Assembly: GCF_041449215.1 (NCBI RefSeq)
Contig: NZ_JBGNFV010000002.1
Location: forward strand, 62,001-126,000
From: Roseivirga sp. BDSF3-8
GTDB taxonomy: Bacteria; Bacteroidota; Bacteroidia; Cytophagales; Cyclobacteriaceae
DNA: 64,000 nucleotides
Direction of reading: 5' to 3'
Shown here: piece after piece, positions 31,464 to 40,913 of the stretch
Layout of the letters: each line of letters begins with the position of its first letter
Numbering within the stretch: position 1 is the first letter of the stretch
Position numbers and translations under genes: made by a program
Notes under the pieces: generated by a model
Told to the model about the DNA's origin: nothing
The model's input: the letters and a program-made list of their open reading frames with translations, nothing else
Databases searched by the model: none

Positions 31464-33203
31464 AGAGGCTGTCTCAAAAGGCAGCCTCTTTTTTTTGGAG
31501 TTGGCCATAAAAAAAGCGAGGGCATTACTACCCCCGCTTTCCAAGATGTGATATCTTGAGTTGTGTCAATAAGCGAAAAGATAGTTTTTAAAGACTACAA
31601 CCCCAAGCAAATTATGCTTTTACCTCCGAGCCTGGAGGAGTTAATAGAGGCAGACCATCCAGTTCGGGTGGTCAACGAAGTGGTCGATCGTCTTGATATT
31701 GCCCCTCTATTGACTGGTTATAAGCCTGGCGGTACATCAGTATATCATCCAAGGATGCTGCTTAAAATATTGATTTACGGGTATATGAGTAATATCTACT
31801 CTACCCGCAAGTTGGAGGCAGCTATTGGTCAAAACGTTCACTTCATGTGGTTGGCAGGTATGAACAAGCCTGACCATAACACTATTGCCCGTTTTCGATG
31901 CGATCGGTTGAAAGATAGCCTGAAGGTGATCTTTGCTCAGATTGTAATGTTCTTAGTTGATGAGGGCCTACTGGACTTAAAGACAGTTTACACCGACGGC
32001 ACCAAGATAGAAGCCCAGGCTAATCGCTACACGTTTGTGTGGGGCAGGTCTATTAAGACCAATACCGAAAAGATAAGCCAACAGCTTGAAGAGTTGTGGG
32101 ACTATACCCAGCGGGTGGCAGAAGACGAGTTATATCAGGAAAAGCCTGATTTTAGCAAAATCGATGCTCGAAAGGTTAGTGATACTATTGATAGGATTGA
32201 CCAGGCACTCACGGGCAAGAAGATAGCAAAAGGGAAGAGGCAGAAGCTTACCTATGCACGAAAAAACTGGCCTGGGAAGCTGGCTGAATACCAGCAGAAG
32301 CAAGCTATACTGGGACAACGAAACAGCTATTCAAAGACTGACCACGATGCAACCTTTATGATGATGAAGGAAGACCATATGCGAAATGGACAGCTCAAGC
32401 CGGGCTATAACCTTCAGATCAGCACCTCCAATCAATACTTGGTAAACTACACGATCCATCAAAATCCTACCGACACCCTAACGTTACAACCCCATCTTAA
32501 GAACTATCAGCAGTTATATAACACCCTGCCTGACACTATATGCGCTGATGCAGGATATGGTAGCGAAGAGAACTATGACTATCTGAAAGATAAAGTAGAG
32601 AAGGCCTATGTAAAGTATAATTACTTCCATAAGGAGCAAACCAGAAAATGGAAGCAAGACATATCTAAATCTCAGAACCTGCATTACAACGAAGAGCAGG
32701 ATAAGGTCTATTGCCCGGCAGGCCAGCCAATGGATCATATAGGAAAGCGAAAAACAAAAACTAAGTCGGGTTATGAACAAACTTATGCACAATATCAGGC
32801 CAGAAACTGCCTGGAGTGTCCATTAAGGAGCGGTTGTTTTAAAGCAAAAGGCAACCGGATAGTTGAGATCAATCATAACCTTAGAACTCACAAGCAAAAA
32901 GTGCGGGATATGCTTATGAGTGACCAGGGAATAGCTCATCGCAAGCAGCGACCGGCAGATGTAGAAACTGTGTTCGCAGCCATCAAACACAACCGGGGCT
33001 TCCGCAGATTTATGATGCGGGGAACAGAGAAAGTCGAAATAGAAGCCGGACTACTGGCTATTGCACATAACCTGCTCAAAAAGGCTTCATAGAGAGCCTG
33101 TTTTCTTCGCCAAAAGAAAACAGATCATCAATAGCATTTACAGCAGATGAGCCTGGAAAGAAAAAAGTAAAGGCTGCCTCAACACTTTTGAGACAGCCTC
33201 TTT
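31464..33203 (+). mobile_element. IS1182-family insertion sequence
   Basis: The ends carry an 18-bp inverted repeat AAGAGGCTGTCTCAAAAG (left 31463-31480; right, inverted, 33185-33202) around one full-length transposase gene. The left end can fold as a terminator hairpin GAGGCTG...CAGCCTC plus T run (31467-31492), the right end as a similar stem on the minus strand (33171-33200). No clear target duplication is visible. The same 27-bp left-end sequence occurs at 61120-61147 without an insertion. Confidence 0.85.
31563..33092 (+). CDS. IS1182-family transposase
   Basis: A 509-residue DDE transposase of the IS1182 group, starting at GTG 31563. It has the N-terminal domain signature (YNPKQIMLLPPSLEELIEAD, HPRMLLKILIYGYMSNIYST), the DDE core beginning at KTVYTDGTKIEAQANRY, CADAGYGSEENY, and a C-terminal VETVFAAIKHNRGFRRF segment with the catalytic Glu. 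Full length with no internal stop, so the element is probably active or recently so. Confidence 0.93.
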   Translation: MSISEKIVFKDYNPKQIMLLPPSLEELIEADHPVRVVNEVVDRLDIAPLLTGYKPGGTSVYHPRMLLKILIYGYMSNIYSTRKLEAAIGQNVHFMWLAGMNKPDHNTIARFRCDRLKDSLKVIFAQIVMFLVDEGLLDLKTVYTDGTKIEAQANRYTFVWGRSIKTNTEKISQQLEELWDYTQRVAEDELYQEKPDFSKIDARKVSDTIDRIDQALTGKKIAKGKRQKLTYARKNWPGKLAEYQQKQAILGQRNSYSKTDHDATFMMMKEDHMRNGQLKPGYNLQISTSNQYLVNYTIHQNPTDTLTLQPHLKNYQQLYNTLPDTICADAGYGSEENYDYLKDKVEKAYVKYNYFHKEQTRKWKQDISKSQNLHYNEEQDKVYCPAGQPMDHIGKRKTKTKSGYEQTYAQYQARNCLECPLRSGCFKAKGNRIVEINHNLRTHKQKVRDMLMSDQGIAHRKQRPADVETVFAAIKHNRGFRRFMMRGTEKVEIEAGLLAIAHNLLKKAS

Positions 33204-33208
33204 TTTCG

Positions 33209-34321
33209 TTACTGGAGCGAGATGGGTACTGGTGTAAAGCAGATAACAAAAACAATGAGCGCTATCCAGCCCAGTACCTGCCGGGCGGGACTCAGCGGTT
33301 CGTCGTGCTTTACAGGCGGGTGCCCCACTCCGATAACCCTGCCGATAAGAAAGGCAAAGAGCAGCCATCCTGTGAAGCCTTCCACTGCCGGGTAAAATGC
33401 TTTGATCGTAAACTGAGCCGCAAAGATGGCCGCCGCCACAAAAAGCCTCTTTTGCTTGTCCTGCGTAAAGCTGAATAGGCACACATAGAGAAAGCCAAGG
33501 TACAGCAGGGCATTGAACAGCAGCTCTACAGGGGGCAGAAACGGGGATATTAGGCCCAGGCCACTGTAGAATAACAGGCCTACGTACAGGGTGCCCGCCA
33601 CCATCTTATGCTTTCGCAGGCCTATGAGGCCGTACAGGATGTGGCCGCCATCCAGCTGGCCGATTGGCAGCAGGTTAAGCGCGGTAAAGAATAGCGCCCA
33701 GAAGCCTGCCATAAGCCAGGGGTAATGGCTCATCTCCGCCGCAGGTGGTAGCCGGTCAGGGTCTGCCACTACCTTTTCGAAAAAGAGCATGGTGAGGTTC
33801 TTGCCGAATTTGAATGAGGTGGTGCTGTCTGTGGAAACGGCTTCTATCGACTCCTCCAGGGTGCTTCCCTGCCCCACATACTCCGGATGAATGTCATAAA
33901 TATAATCGTAGGTAGGGAGGTGGCTGTAACCATAGTATAATACCCCTATGGCAATGACAAAACCGGCCAGAGGCCCGGCTATGCCTATGTCGAAGTATTC
34001 CCTGCGGGACTGTATACGCTGCTTTATCCGGATAAAGGCTCCCATGGTACCCAGAAATATGGGTATGAAGGGAATGAAATAGGGTAATGAGGTCTTGACT
34101 CCGTTGCGCCGGGCAGTTAAGTAATGCCCTGCCTCATGTATCGCCAGAATGCCAAGAAACGGTACGGAAAATGCCATGCCATCCAGAAACTCTTCGTAGC
34201 TGATGGGCATGGTAAAAAGTATTTTGCTATGTATCCAGAACACACCCGCCAGGGTGGTAGTGAGGAAAGTGACAATAAGTAAGGTAATATGCAGTAATGC
34301 CTGCTTAAGGTTGGGGTTCAT
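33209..34321 (-). CDS. Site-2 protease (M50 metallopeptidase)
   Basis: A 370-residue intramembrane metalloprotease with H62-E-A-G-H66 in one helix and LDGGH (about 226-230) in a later helix, and six or more membrane segments; no PDZ domain is seen. Such proteases cut membrane-bound anti-sigma factors or signal peptides; the substrate here is not visible. It overlaps the HAD gene upstream by 17 bp, so the two are translationally linked. Its stop lies 6 bp from the IS right end. Confidence 0.9.
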   Translation of the reverse strand: MNPNLKQALLHITLLIVTFLTTTLAGVFWIHSKILFTMPISYEEFLDGMAFSVPFLGILAIHEAGHYLTARRNGVKTSLPYFIPFIPIFLGTMGAFIRIKQRIQSRREYFDIGIAGPLAGFVIAIGVLYYGYSHLPTYDYIYDIHPEYVGQGSTLEESIEAVSTDSTTSFKFGKNLTMLFFEKVVADPDRLPPAAEMSHYPWLMAGFWALFFTALNLLPIGQLDGGHILYGLIGLRKHKMVAGTLYVGLLFYSGLGLISPFLPPVELLFNALLYLGFLYVCLFSFTQDKQKRLFVAAAIFAAQFTIKAFYPAVEGFTGWLLFAFLIGRVIGVGHPPVKHDEPLSPARQVLGWIALIVFVICFTPVPISLQ

Positions 34322-34949
34322 ATGAAAAAATTTCGAAAAGGCTGTCCGGTTTGGTTACTAGTATGGTGCTTAGCCCGGTTTGCCTGGCACCTGCCAGGTT
34401 CTCTTCCAGGTCATCCAGGAAAATACCCTTTGCTGCATCCAGGTTGTTTTCTTTTATCACGCGAGTAAACAGCTCAGGGTTCGGCTTTTTTACCTTTTCT
34501 TTATGAGAGTAGTAGCATTTGGTAAATAAATCATCAAAAGAATTCAGGCCGCTCACCTCTTTAAGTTTACGCTCCACTTCACGCATATGAATGCTGTTGG
34601 TATTGCTCAGCAGATAAAGGGTATGGGAGGAAGAAAGCTCCCGAAGCAGGGCTATTTTGGCCGGAGGTATTGTCTTTAGCATGCTATTCCACGCTTCGTC
34701 CAGCAAATGGTCAGCCGCATGCGTATGCAGGATCTGTCTTAGCTCGGTTCTGAAATCTGCCTCACTGATTGCGCCGGTTTCCAGTGCATTGCTTACCATA
34801 GCCAGCGCCTTTAAGTCCAGCCTGTTACGCCTGCGGTGTGGCAGCAGGGTTAGCTGCCGGACGGTGTCCTCAGGTGCGATGTCTATGATGACCCCTCCCA
34901 GGTCAAATATCAGGTATGTAGCTTCTTCCGGTTTCAGACCACTTTTCAT
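34305..34949 (-). CDS. HAD-superfamily hydrolase
   Basis: A 214-residue protein with HAD motif I FDLGGVIIDI (D16), motif II (LLSNTNSIHM), motif III (KKPNPEL) and motif IV (IFLDDLEENL), matching the phosphatase/haloacid-dehalogenase subfamily similar to YihX. Phosphosugar phosphatase activity is probable; the substrate is not predictable. It overlaps the start of the M50 protease gene. Confidence 0.88.
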   Translation of the reverse strand: MKSGLKPEEATYLIFDLGGVIIDIAPEDTVRQLTLLPHRRRNRLDLKALAMVSNALETGAISEADFRTELRQILHTHAADHLLDEAWNSMLKTIPPAKIALLRELSSSHTLYLLSNTNSIHMREVERKLKEVSGLNSFDDLFTKCYYSHKEKVKKPNPELFTRVIKENNLDAAKGIFLDDLEENLAGARQTGLSTILVTKPDSLFEIFSYEPQP

Positions 34950-35307
34950 TATTCCGATTTAGCTTTCAGGATAGTTGCAAGTATACTATTCATCCCTTCA
35001 AAAAACCTATTTATAGGCCCAAAAGGATTACATGGTGAGTGATTTCGATTAAAAAAGATTTTTAACGAGTGGTAAGCCATTGATTCACAGAAAAAAATAA
35101 AAGCCTCTTGATGAAAAAAAGAGAGGCCAACGCTTTTAAATAATCCGCAATACATCTACTTTATATTATTAAACTAAACACCCCGACCACTTATCTGATA
35201 TAATCAGACTATTATATCCCGGTTAGCTTTGCCGGTATGCAAACCACCACCGTATATAACCGCTGGTATTAAAGCTGACTATCATTAAACCTTAATCCTT
35301 ACTACCT
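34950..35307. other. Intergenic region with a minus-strand terminator hairpin
   Basis: GCCTCT (35103-35108) pairs with AGAGGC (35122-35127); on the minus strand a T-rich tail follows (35091-35102). No plus-strand gene ends here, so the hairpin would stop a minus-strand transcript arising from 35130-35300. A TAGCTTTG -7-like box for the secreted protein lies at 35224-35231. No gene is supported in the stretch. Confidence 0.4.
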
Positions 35308-38016
35308 ATGAAAAAGTACCTTTACCTGATTCTTACCCTTTTAGTACCGCTGGCCGGCTATGGTCAGCAACCGGAATTAGTACCGCAAAATGATGCCGTC
35401 CGGGGCTTAGCCGCATTTTCTCCGGAAAAGCTGAAAGGCAAGTCCCACAAAGAGGGGTGGGTTTATACCGCCTCCGATTATGAAAGAGCAGGGGACAACC
35501 TCCGCAAGACCTTTTACCTCTCTGTGGATAATCCCGGCAACTATTTCTTTGCCGCCCACGTGATGGGTATAGCCGATGTGCCCGCGGAGAATACGGTTAG
35601 TAATAAGCAGTATCCTCTTAAGCAGGTAGCTGTATACCTGGATGATGAATATCTGGGTGAGCTGGACATCAGAAAAGATGGCTGGCATCCTGCCACGCTT
35701 AAAGGCAATAAGCAGGTAGGGCTGACAGCCGGGGACCACACCATAAGCTTTGAAAGCACCGCCCCGCACTACCCGGAGGTGGATGTAATCAAGGTGAGCG
35801 ACCGCCCCGATAAGGCCACTTTTGATATGAGTAAATACAACACATACCTGAGTGAGCTGAAGGATAACGGCCTTAAGAATGTAGGCAAGGCCTTTAAAGC
35901 CGAGCCGCCAACTGAAGGGACAGCCGGTGAGGATCCTTTCTCTGTAGAGATGTCTGCTTCTAACTCAGGATATACCCATGAGGTAAACTCATATGTGTTA
36001 AGCAACCCGCTGGGTAACTATAAGCACCTCATGAATCTGCCTGTGGTATATACTTATTACAAAAAGCTGAGTCTTAGCAGCGGACAGAATGTGACCTTTC
36101 ATACAAGCCCCATTTCCGGGCAGGACTACTACAGTGTGGACCCCGTCATGTACCTCTTTCATGCCACCGATATTAATGTAGCCTGGTCTAATGATGATTA
36201 TACTAATCTGCACCCAAGAATTAGTGTAAGCATACCCAAAAGTGGCGACTATTACCTGGTATTACGCGCCTATAATAACTCTTATGCCAATGACCAACTG
36301 GGCAGGCAGGGCCTTGTGCAACTATACCAAAACGGATCACTCCTTACCAGTGAAGCGGTCATTAGTGGCTACCATGTAAGCGTAGGCACAAGTAATACGG
36401 GGATACTGAACTACTTTACCGCCTACAGTACAGGCAACCCTAAGCTATGGCTGGCCCCTGACGGCTATACTTCACCCATTAAGTTTTATGGTAACAGGTT
36501 CTGGTATGTTTCACCTATGGACCATCAGTGGTATGATGATGCCAGGTTCAGGATACAGAAGAACACCTCATCTTACCAGAATATGTACCTGCTGGTGAGT
36601 GCAGAAGGTGCCTGGTATGTGTACTGGGGTAACGCGGATGCATACGGATCTGTCAAGCAGGGGAGCAGTACCGTGAGGAGCTTTTTTCCTAACCTGAAGG
36701 AAAATGACGCCATGCAGACGGCCCCCTCTACCAATACGTATAACTGCGCCGCCTGGGCCGGAGGGATGACCAATGGCTGGTTCTGGGGTTGTTTATACCC
36801 CAGTAATGCCGGTGGCTCCTGTGCCTCGGGGACGTATTACGGCAGTGCCCAATCCTGGAATACCTGGGATAACTTTTTCGGCAATAGCCCCATGCGGTAT
36901 AGCGGGGCGGTAACGTATACCCGGACCAGTGCTAATACCAGCAATGCTGAGGTGGCCGGATGGGCGAAAAGTAACGGGGAGATTACCCACTTTTCCGTTA
37001 CCCGCGAGGCGAATAAACACCCGCACGGATATGCCTGGGAAAGTAAACCCGGAGGCCTGGAAAGGATATTTCACCCGCGCGATGCGCTTAACAGCACAAG
37101 TTACGGCTCTATCGTATATTACTACCGTGACCAGGCCAAAGATCCCTACCAGCCCTGGGAGGCAGCACCCCGTGGCGATGATGTTACAGCCCAAAGGGGC
37201 ATAAATATCTCTGCCGAGCCGGTATTTACCATGGAAGAGAGCGTAAGGCTCGGGCTGACCGTACTGCCGGACGTGGCCCTTTCACAGGCGGAGGCCACTG
37301 TACTCAGTGAGCTGTCTGCCAGGTATGTAACCGAAGAGGGCGAGACAGAGGCCCTGTACAATGAGTGGCTGGCTGCCTGTAATGCTAATGAACTGAAGCC
37401 TAACAGTAATCCGTATAAGTTCTTTGAATTGCCGGAAGCTGAAAAGCTGCGGGCCCATTTCTACGCCAATGAAGAGCCCGCTACGGCCTTTCTTATGCAA
37501 AGGCTGTTCGATGCGGATGAAAACAGCTTCGAGGCCCAGGTAGGGGGGATGTTCTTCAGCGGCCTCACCGGGCAGAAGTATAATGAGCTGATGGATGAGG
37601 TGAAGGAGGAGTGGCAGCAGAACAGCTATACTGATGAGGGGGCCTATGTAGCTCCTCTTGCTACCGCTAATACGCGCAACTACATCAAGAAGATACTTGA
37701 GAAGCGCTACCTGGGCGAAGAGGAAAAAAGTGCCCCGGCCAGTGTAATACCCGATAATAATGAATTATTTATGGTATACCCTAACCCGGTATACACTATC
37801 TCTGAGATTTCACTGAACCTGCAGAAGGCTTCCGTTATTACGCTGACTTTATATGATGTAAATGGCAGAATGGTAAAGGAGTATGCAGTGAACGAAAGCT
37901 ACCTGCCGGGCCAGTACAGCTTTGCGGTAAACCGCAGTGAGTATGATGCCGGTATGTATGTGGCCACCCTGAATATAGAGGGGAAAACCTTCCAGCGGAA
38001 AATCCTGGTGCGCTGA
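35308..38016 (+). CDS. Large type IX-secreted protein with Cys/His central domain
   Basis: A 902-residue secreted protein. Signal peptide MKKYLYLILTLLVPLAGYGQ; beta-rich N-terminal region (about 50-170); a second beta region (about 210-350); a central domain (about 470-610) that holds YNCAAWAGGMTNGWFW, THFSVTRE and HGYAWESKPGG, resembling Cys/His folds of the DUF7689 type; a helical region; and a C-terminal sorting domain (about 815-902: YPNP, YDVNGRMVKEY, LPGQYSF, FQRKILVR) of the type IX system. Surface or extracellular location is expected. A catalytic role for the Cys and His is inference. A terminator follows at 38045. Confidence 0.75.
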   Translation: MKKYLYLILTLLVPLAGYGQQPELVPQNDAVRGLAAFSPEKLKGKSHKEGWVYTASDYERAGDNLRKTFYLSVDNPGNYFFAAHVMGIADVPAENTVSNKQYPLKQVAVYLDDEYLGELDIRKDGWHPATLKGNKQVGLTAGDHTISFESTAPHYPEVDVIKVSDRPDKATFDMSKYNTYLSELKDNGLKNVGKAFKAEPPTEGTAGEDPFSVEMSASNSGYTHEVNSYVLSNPLGNYKHLMNLPVVYTYYKKLSLSSGQNVTFHTSPISGQDYYSVDPVMYLFHATDINVAWSNDDYTNLHPRISVSIPKSGDYYLVLRAYNNSYANDQLGRQGLVQLYQNGSLLTSEAVISGYHVSVGTSNTGILNYFTAYSTGNPKLWLAPDGYTSPIKFYGNRFWYVSPMDHQWYDDARFRIQKNTSSYQNMYLLVSAEGAWYVYWGNADAYGSVKQGSSTVRSFFPNLKENDAMQTAPSTNTYNCAAWAGGMTNGWFWGCLYPSNAGGSCASGTYYGSAQSWNTWDNFFGNSPMRYSGAVTYTRTSANTSNAEVAGWAKSNGEITHFSVTREANKHPHGYAWESKPGGLERIFHPRDALNSTSYGSIVYYYRDQAKDPYQPWEAAPRGDDVTAQRGINISAEPVFTMEESVRLGLTVLPDVALSQAEATVLSELSARYVTEEGETEALYNEWLAACNANELKPNSNPYKFFELPEAEKLRAHFYANEEPATAFLMQRLFDADENSFEAQVGGMFFSGLTGQKYNELMDEVKEEWQQNSYTDEGAYVAPLATANTRNYIKKILEKRYLGEEEKSAPASVIPDNNELFMVYPNPVYTISEISLNLQKASVITLTLYDVNGRMVKEYAVNESYLPGQYSFAVNRSEYDAGMYVATLNIEGKTFQRKILVR

Positions 38017-38044
38017 TAGTCTCTGCACAATAATAGATTTTACA

Positions 38045-38079
38045 AAGTCCTGTGTACCTGCATGCACAGGACTTTTTTT
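38045..38079 (+). terminator. Rho-independent terminator after secreted protein gene
   Basis: Stem AAGTCCTGTG / CACAGGACTT with a loop of 10 bases and a seven-T tail, 29 bp after the stop codon. Confidence 0.9.
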
Positions 38080-38086
38080 ATCTTAC

Positions 38087-38530
38087 GTGCATATGACCAG
38101 ATACCTGTTTGTTTTTATTTTCCTCATATCATGCCAGCCGGCATCATCTGCTGTGAACACACCGGGTGAGATGCCGGACAGCCTGCAGCACCTGGTGGAG
38201 GATTATGAGAGGCAGACAATGGTGCTGAGTTGTAGCTGGTGCCGGGTAAATCATGCCTCTTTTCTGCCTGTGATTACTTATGTGACACAGCACCCCGATA
38301 CCATGCCCTTCTTATTCGATAAAGCTGAGTCAGACCCCCTCTTCAGGTTTGCTTATATCCGCTTGCTGCAGGAAGTGAAGCCAGGACTGTATCGTCAGTT
38401 GCTGGAAGCTAACCATATTTCCCTCCGGCCCCCGGACCCGGCTTCGCGTGAGGCTACCGATGCCTATTACAACAGGGTCTATTCGATGGACTGGGAAGAA
38501 ATAAAAAAGCTCTCTCAAGAGACTGAATAA
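38087..38530 (+). CDS. Small lipoprotein of unknown function
   Basis: A 147-residue protein with a lipoprotein signal (YLFVFIFLISCQPAS, Cys16) and a helical mature part with one CSWC pair (LSCSWCRVN). Not recognised. Start may be the third codon (MTRYL, 38093). It lies between the T9SS gene terminator and the cobalamin riboswitch and is probably a separate transcript. Confidence 0.6.
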   Translation: MHMTRYLFVFIFLISCQPASSAVNTPGEMPDSLQHLVEDYERQTMVLSCSWCRVNHASFLPVITYVTQHPDTMPFLFDKAESDPLFRFAYIRLLQEVKPGLYRQLLEANHISLRPPDPASREATDAYYNRVYSMDWEEIKKLSQETE

Positions 38531-38627
38531 AGTCGTATAGACGACCTTTTAAAAGCTCTCAGGGGCCTTTTAGCCTATCAAAATAAAATTTTACTAGATA
38601 TCTGATGCCATTTGCCTACTTTTGCAC

Positions 38628-38815
38628 CGGTTAGTGGTTCCTGCCTTTGCTCATTTCAAAGGAAGGATTAAAAGGGAAGTCCGGTGTAAGTCCGGCGCTA
38701 TCCCCGTAGCTGTAAGCTCCTTAACCCTTACGGAAATCTAATGCCACTGTCTGCCTATGGCGGATGGGAAGGCTTCCGAAAGGGGGAGTAAGCCAGAAGA
38801 CCTGCCGTCAACCGT
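38628..38815 (+). promoter_or_regulatory. Cobalamin (B12) riboswitch
   Basis: The aptamer shows GAAGTCCGGTGTAAGTCCGGCGC..., then GGCTTCCGAAAGGGGG and GTAAGCCAGAAGACCTGCC, with the B12-box pattern GCCACTG...GCC. A TACTTTTG -7-like box lies at 38617-38624. Downstream, AAGCG/CGCTT (38866-38880) followed by T is a possible expression platform, though it is short; a masking of the ribosome-binding region before btuB at 38928 is equally possible. It controls the btuB-cob operon: high B12 should lower expression. Confidence 0.9.
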
Positions 38816-38927
38816 TAAACCAACGAGCTTTCGGGTGAAGAGCTGGCAGGTAGTACCCTTTCCGTAAGCGTACTCCGCTTTTTTCATTGTAGAAAGCTCA
38901 TATTTCACAATTTGTAAACCGTGTAAT

Positions 38928-40901
38928 ATGAGCAGAATTAAGTATTCTCTCGCAGTCGCCCTGGCGATTGTTTTTACGGGCAGTGTGCGTGCCCAGTCCG
39001 ACTTTTACCAAAACACAGAAACAGACAGCACCGGCACCATACGGCTGCAGGAGGTAGAAGTAACGGCCAGAAAATTTCCCTACAAAACGCTGGAGCAGAC
39101 CAAAAACCTCACTGTCATTACCAATGAGGAGATTAAAAGGAGCCAGGGCCTTTCACTCAGTGAAGTGCTGGACCGTCAGGCAGGCATTACCATTAATGGC
39201 GCTTACAGCAGTCCCGGCAAAAACCTTAATGTGTACGTACGCGGAGCGGATCCGGAGTACACCCTTATTACAGTAGATGGTGTGCCTCTCTATGACCCAA
39301 GCGGTATCGGCAGTAATTTTGACCTGCGCTTTTTGCCCCTTGAGCAGATAGAACGTATTGAAATCCTTAAAGGCGGCCAATCCGTGCTTTACGGTACGGA
39401 TGCCATAGCGGGAGTGATCAATATCATCACCAAGAAGGCAGAGGCCAATGGCTTTTCGCCTTATGCCACGCTTAGCTACGGCAGCTTTAATACGTGGGAC
39501 GGCGCAGCAGGCGTACGTGGCAGTGCCGGTAAGGTAGATTACCACGTTGGCTATTCTATGCTTGATACCGACGGTATCAGTGAGGCCGTTTCTGAAGAAG
39601 AGTCTGTGGAGTTTGAAGAAGATGGTTTTACCCGCCAAACTGTACAGGCTAACGTAGGGCTGCAGGCAACGCCCGCTCTTTATATCAGCCCCTTTGTACG
39701 CTATAGCCGTTTTGATGGCGACCTGGACCAGTCAGCCTTTGTAGATGAGCTAGACTATACCTATGAGTTTGAAAATTATCAGTTAGGCCTGCGTGGCGAG
39801 TGGCAAACCACGATAGGGGAGATAAAAGCACTCTACAGCTACAATCATACCTATCGTTTTTTTGAAGATGATTCCACGCTTTCGCAAAACGGATTCTCCG
39901 CTTACTCTAATGGCAAATACATTGGAGACGAGCATTTTGCCGATATCTACCTGAATCACCCTATTTCCAGTGACCTTGAGCTGACAGTGGGAGTGGATTA
40001 CCGCGGCAGCAGCACGGAACAGTACACTCTGTCAGTGAGTGAGTTCGGTCCATTTGCTACCAGCCTGGAAGATGACAGTGTGTCGCAGTCTCAGGTAGGC
40101 ATTTATACCGCCCTGTTCTACAACCGGGGCGGCGAAGGATTTAGCACCGAAGCAGGCCTCAGAGGCAACCGACACTCAGTATATGGTGAAAACCTGCTCT
40201 TTAACTTCAGCCCTTCATACAACTTTGGCGGAGGCTGGAGCCTTTTTGCCAATGTAGCCCGGGCATTCCGTGCGCCTTCCCTGTATCAGCTATACAGCGA
40301 GTACAGCAACCCGGCTGAGCAGCTTGACGCGGAGACGGCCATGACGTATGATGGGGGCGTCCAGTATATCCAGCCGCAGGGCCGCTTCTCGGTACGTGCT
40401 TCTGCATTCTACCGCGATGTGAATGATGTGATTGCCTTTGACCTTACCAACTATGTGTATGTAAACCGTGACCGTCAACTGGATCGTGGAATAGAGCTGG
40501 AACCTGCGGTGTACTTTGGCAACCGGGCAAAGGTGGCAATCAACTATACCTACCTCAAAGGAGAGATTGAAGAGGAGGGCCTGGAAACAGACACTACTTA
40601 CCTTAACCTGTATCGCAGGCCTGAGCACAGCGTGTCCGCTAATGTAGAGTACCAGGTAACGGATGCTTTGCTGATCAGCAGTAATGTACAGTGGAACGGC
40701 GAACGCCAGGATGCAGGCTTTAATGAAACGTTTGACCTGGAGCCTTATTTCCTGCTGAATGTACATGCGCAGTATCGCGTAAACAGTCAGCTTAGCCTGT
40801 TTTTCCGGGCCAACAACCTGCTGGATGAGCAGTTTACCGAGGTTCGCGGCTATGGTACCCGGGGCAGGAATATTTCCGGCGGATTTTCATTTCAACTATA
40901 A
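38928..40901 (+). CDS. btuB: TonB-dependent B12 receptor
   Basis: A 657-residue outer-membrane receptor: signal peptide (MSRIKYSLAVALAIVFTGSV), plug domain (about 45-150: EVLDRQAGITINGAYSSPGK, RGADPEYTLITVDGVPLYDP, GTDAIAGVINIITKKA) and a barrel to the C-terminal Phe-containing strand NISGGFSFQL. The upstream riboswitch and downstream cob genes identify its ligand as cobalamin or cobinamide. Confidence 0.93.
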   Translation: MSRIKYSLAVALAIVFTGSVRAQSDFYQNTETDSTGTIRLQEVEVTARKFPYKTLEQTKNLTVITNEEIKRSQGLSLSEVLDRQAGITINGAYSSPGKNLNVYVRGADPEYTLITVDGVPLYDPSGIGSNFDLRFLPLEQIERIEILKGGQSVLYGTDAIAGVINIITKKAEANGFSPYATLSYGSFNTWDGAAGVRGSAGKVDYHVGYSMLDTDGISEAVSEEESVEFEEDGFTRQTVQANVGLQATPALYISPFVRYSRFDGDLDQSAFVDELDYTYEFENYQLGLRGEWQTTIGEIKALYSYNHTYRFFEDDSTLSQNGFSAYSNGKYIGDEHFADIYLNHPISSDLELTVGVDYRGSSTEQYTLSVSEFGPFATSLEDDSVSQSQVGIYTALFYNRGGEGFSTEAGLRGNRHSVYGENLLFNFSPSYNFGGGWSLFANVARAFRAPSLYQLYSEYSNPAEQLDAETAMTYDGGVQYIQPQGRFSVRASAFYRDVNDVIAFDLTNYVYVNRDRQLDRGIELEPAVYFGNRAKVAINYTYLKGEIEEEGLETDTTYLNLYRRPEHSVSANVEYQVTDALLISSNVQWNGERQDAGFNETFDLEPYFLLNVHAQYRVNSQLSLFFRANNLLDEQFTEVRGYGTRGRNISGGFSFQL

Positions 40902-40913
40902 AACCGAAGTGGT

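Noticed and set aside
34949-35155. A 68-codon minus-strand frame upstream of the HAD gene.
   Set aside because: It runs through a terminator hairpin and has a composition typical of AT-rich intergenic DNA.
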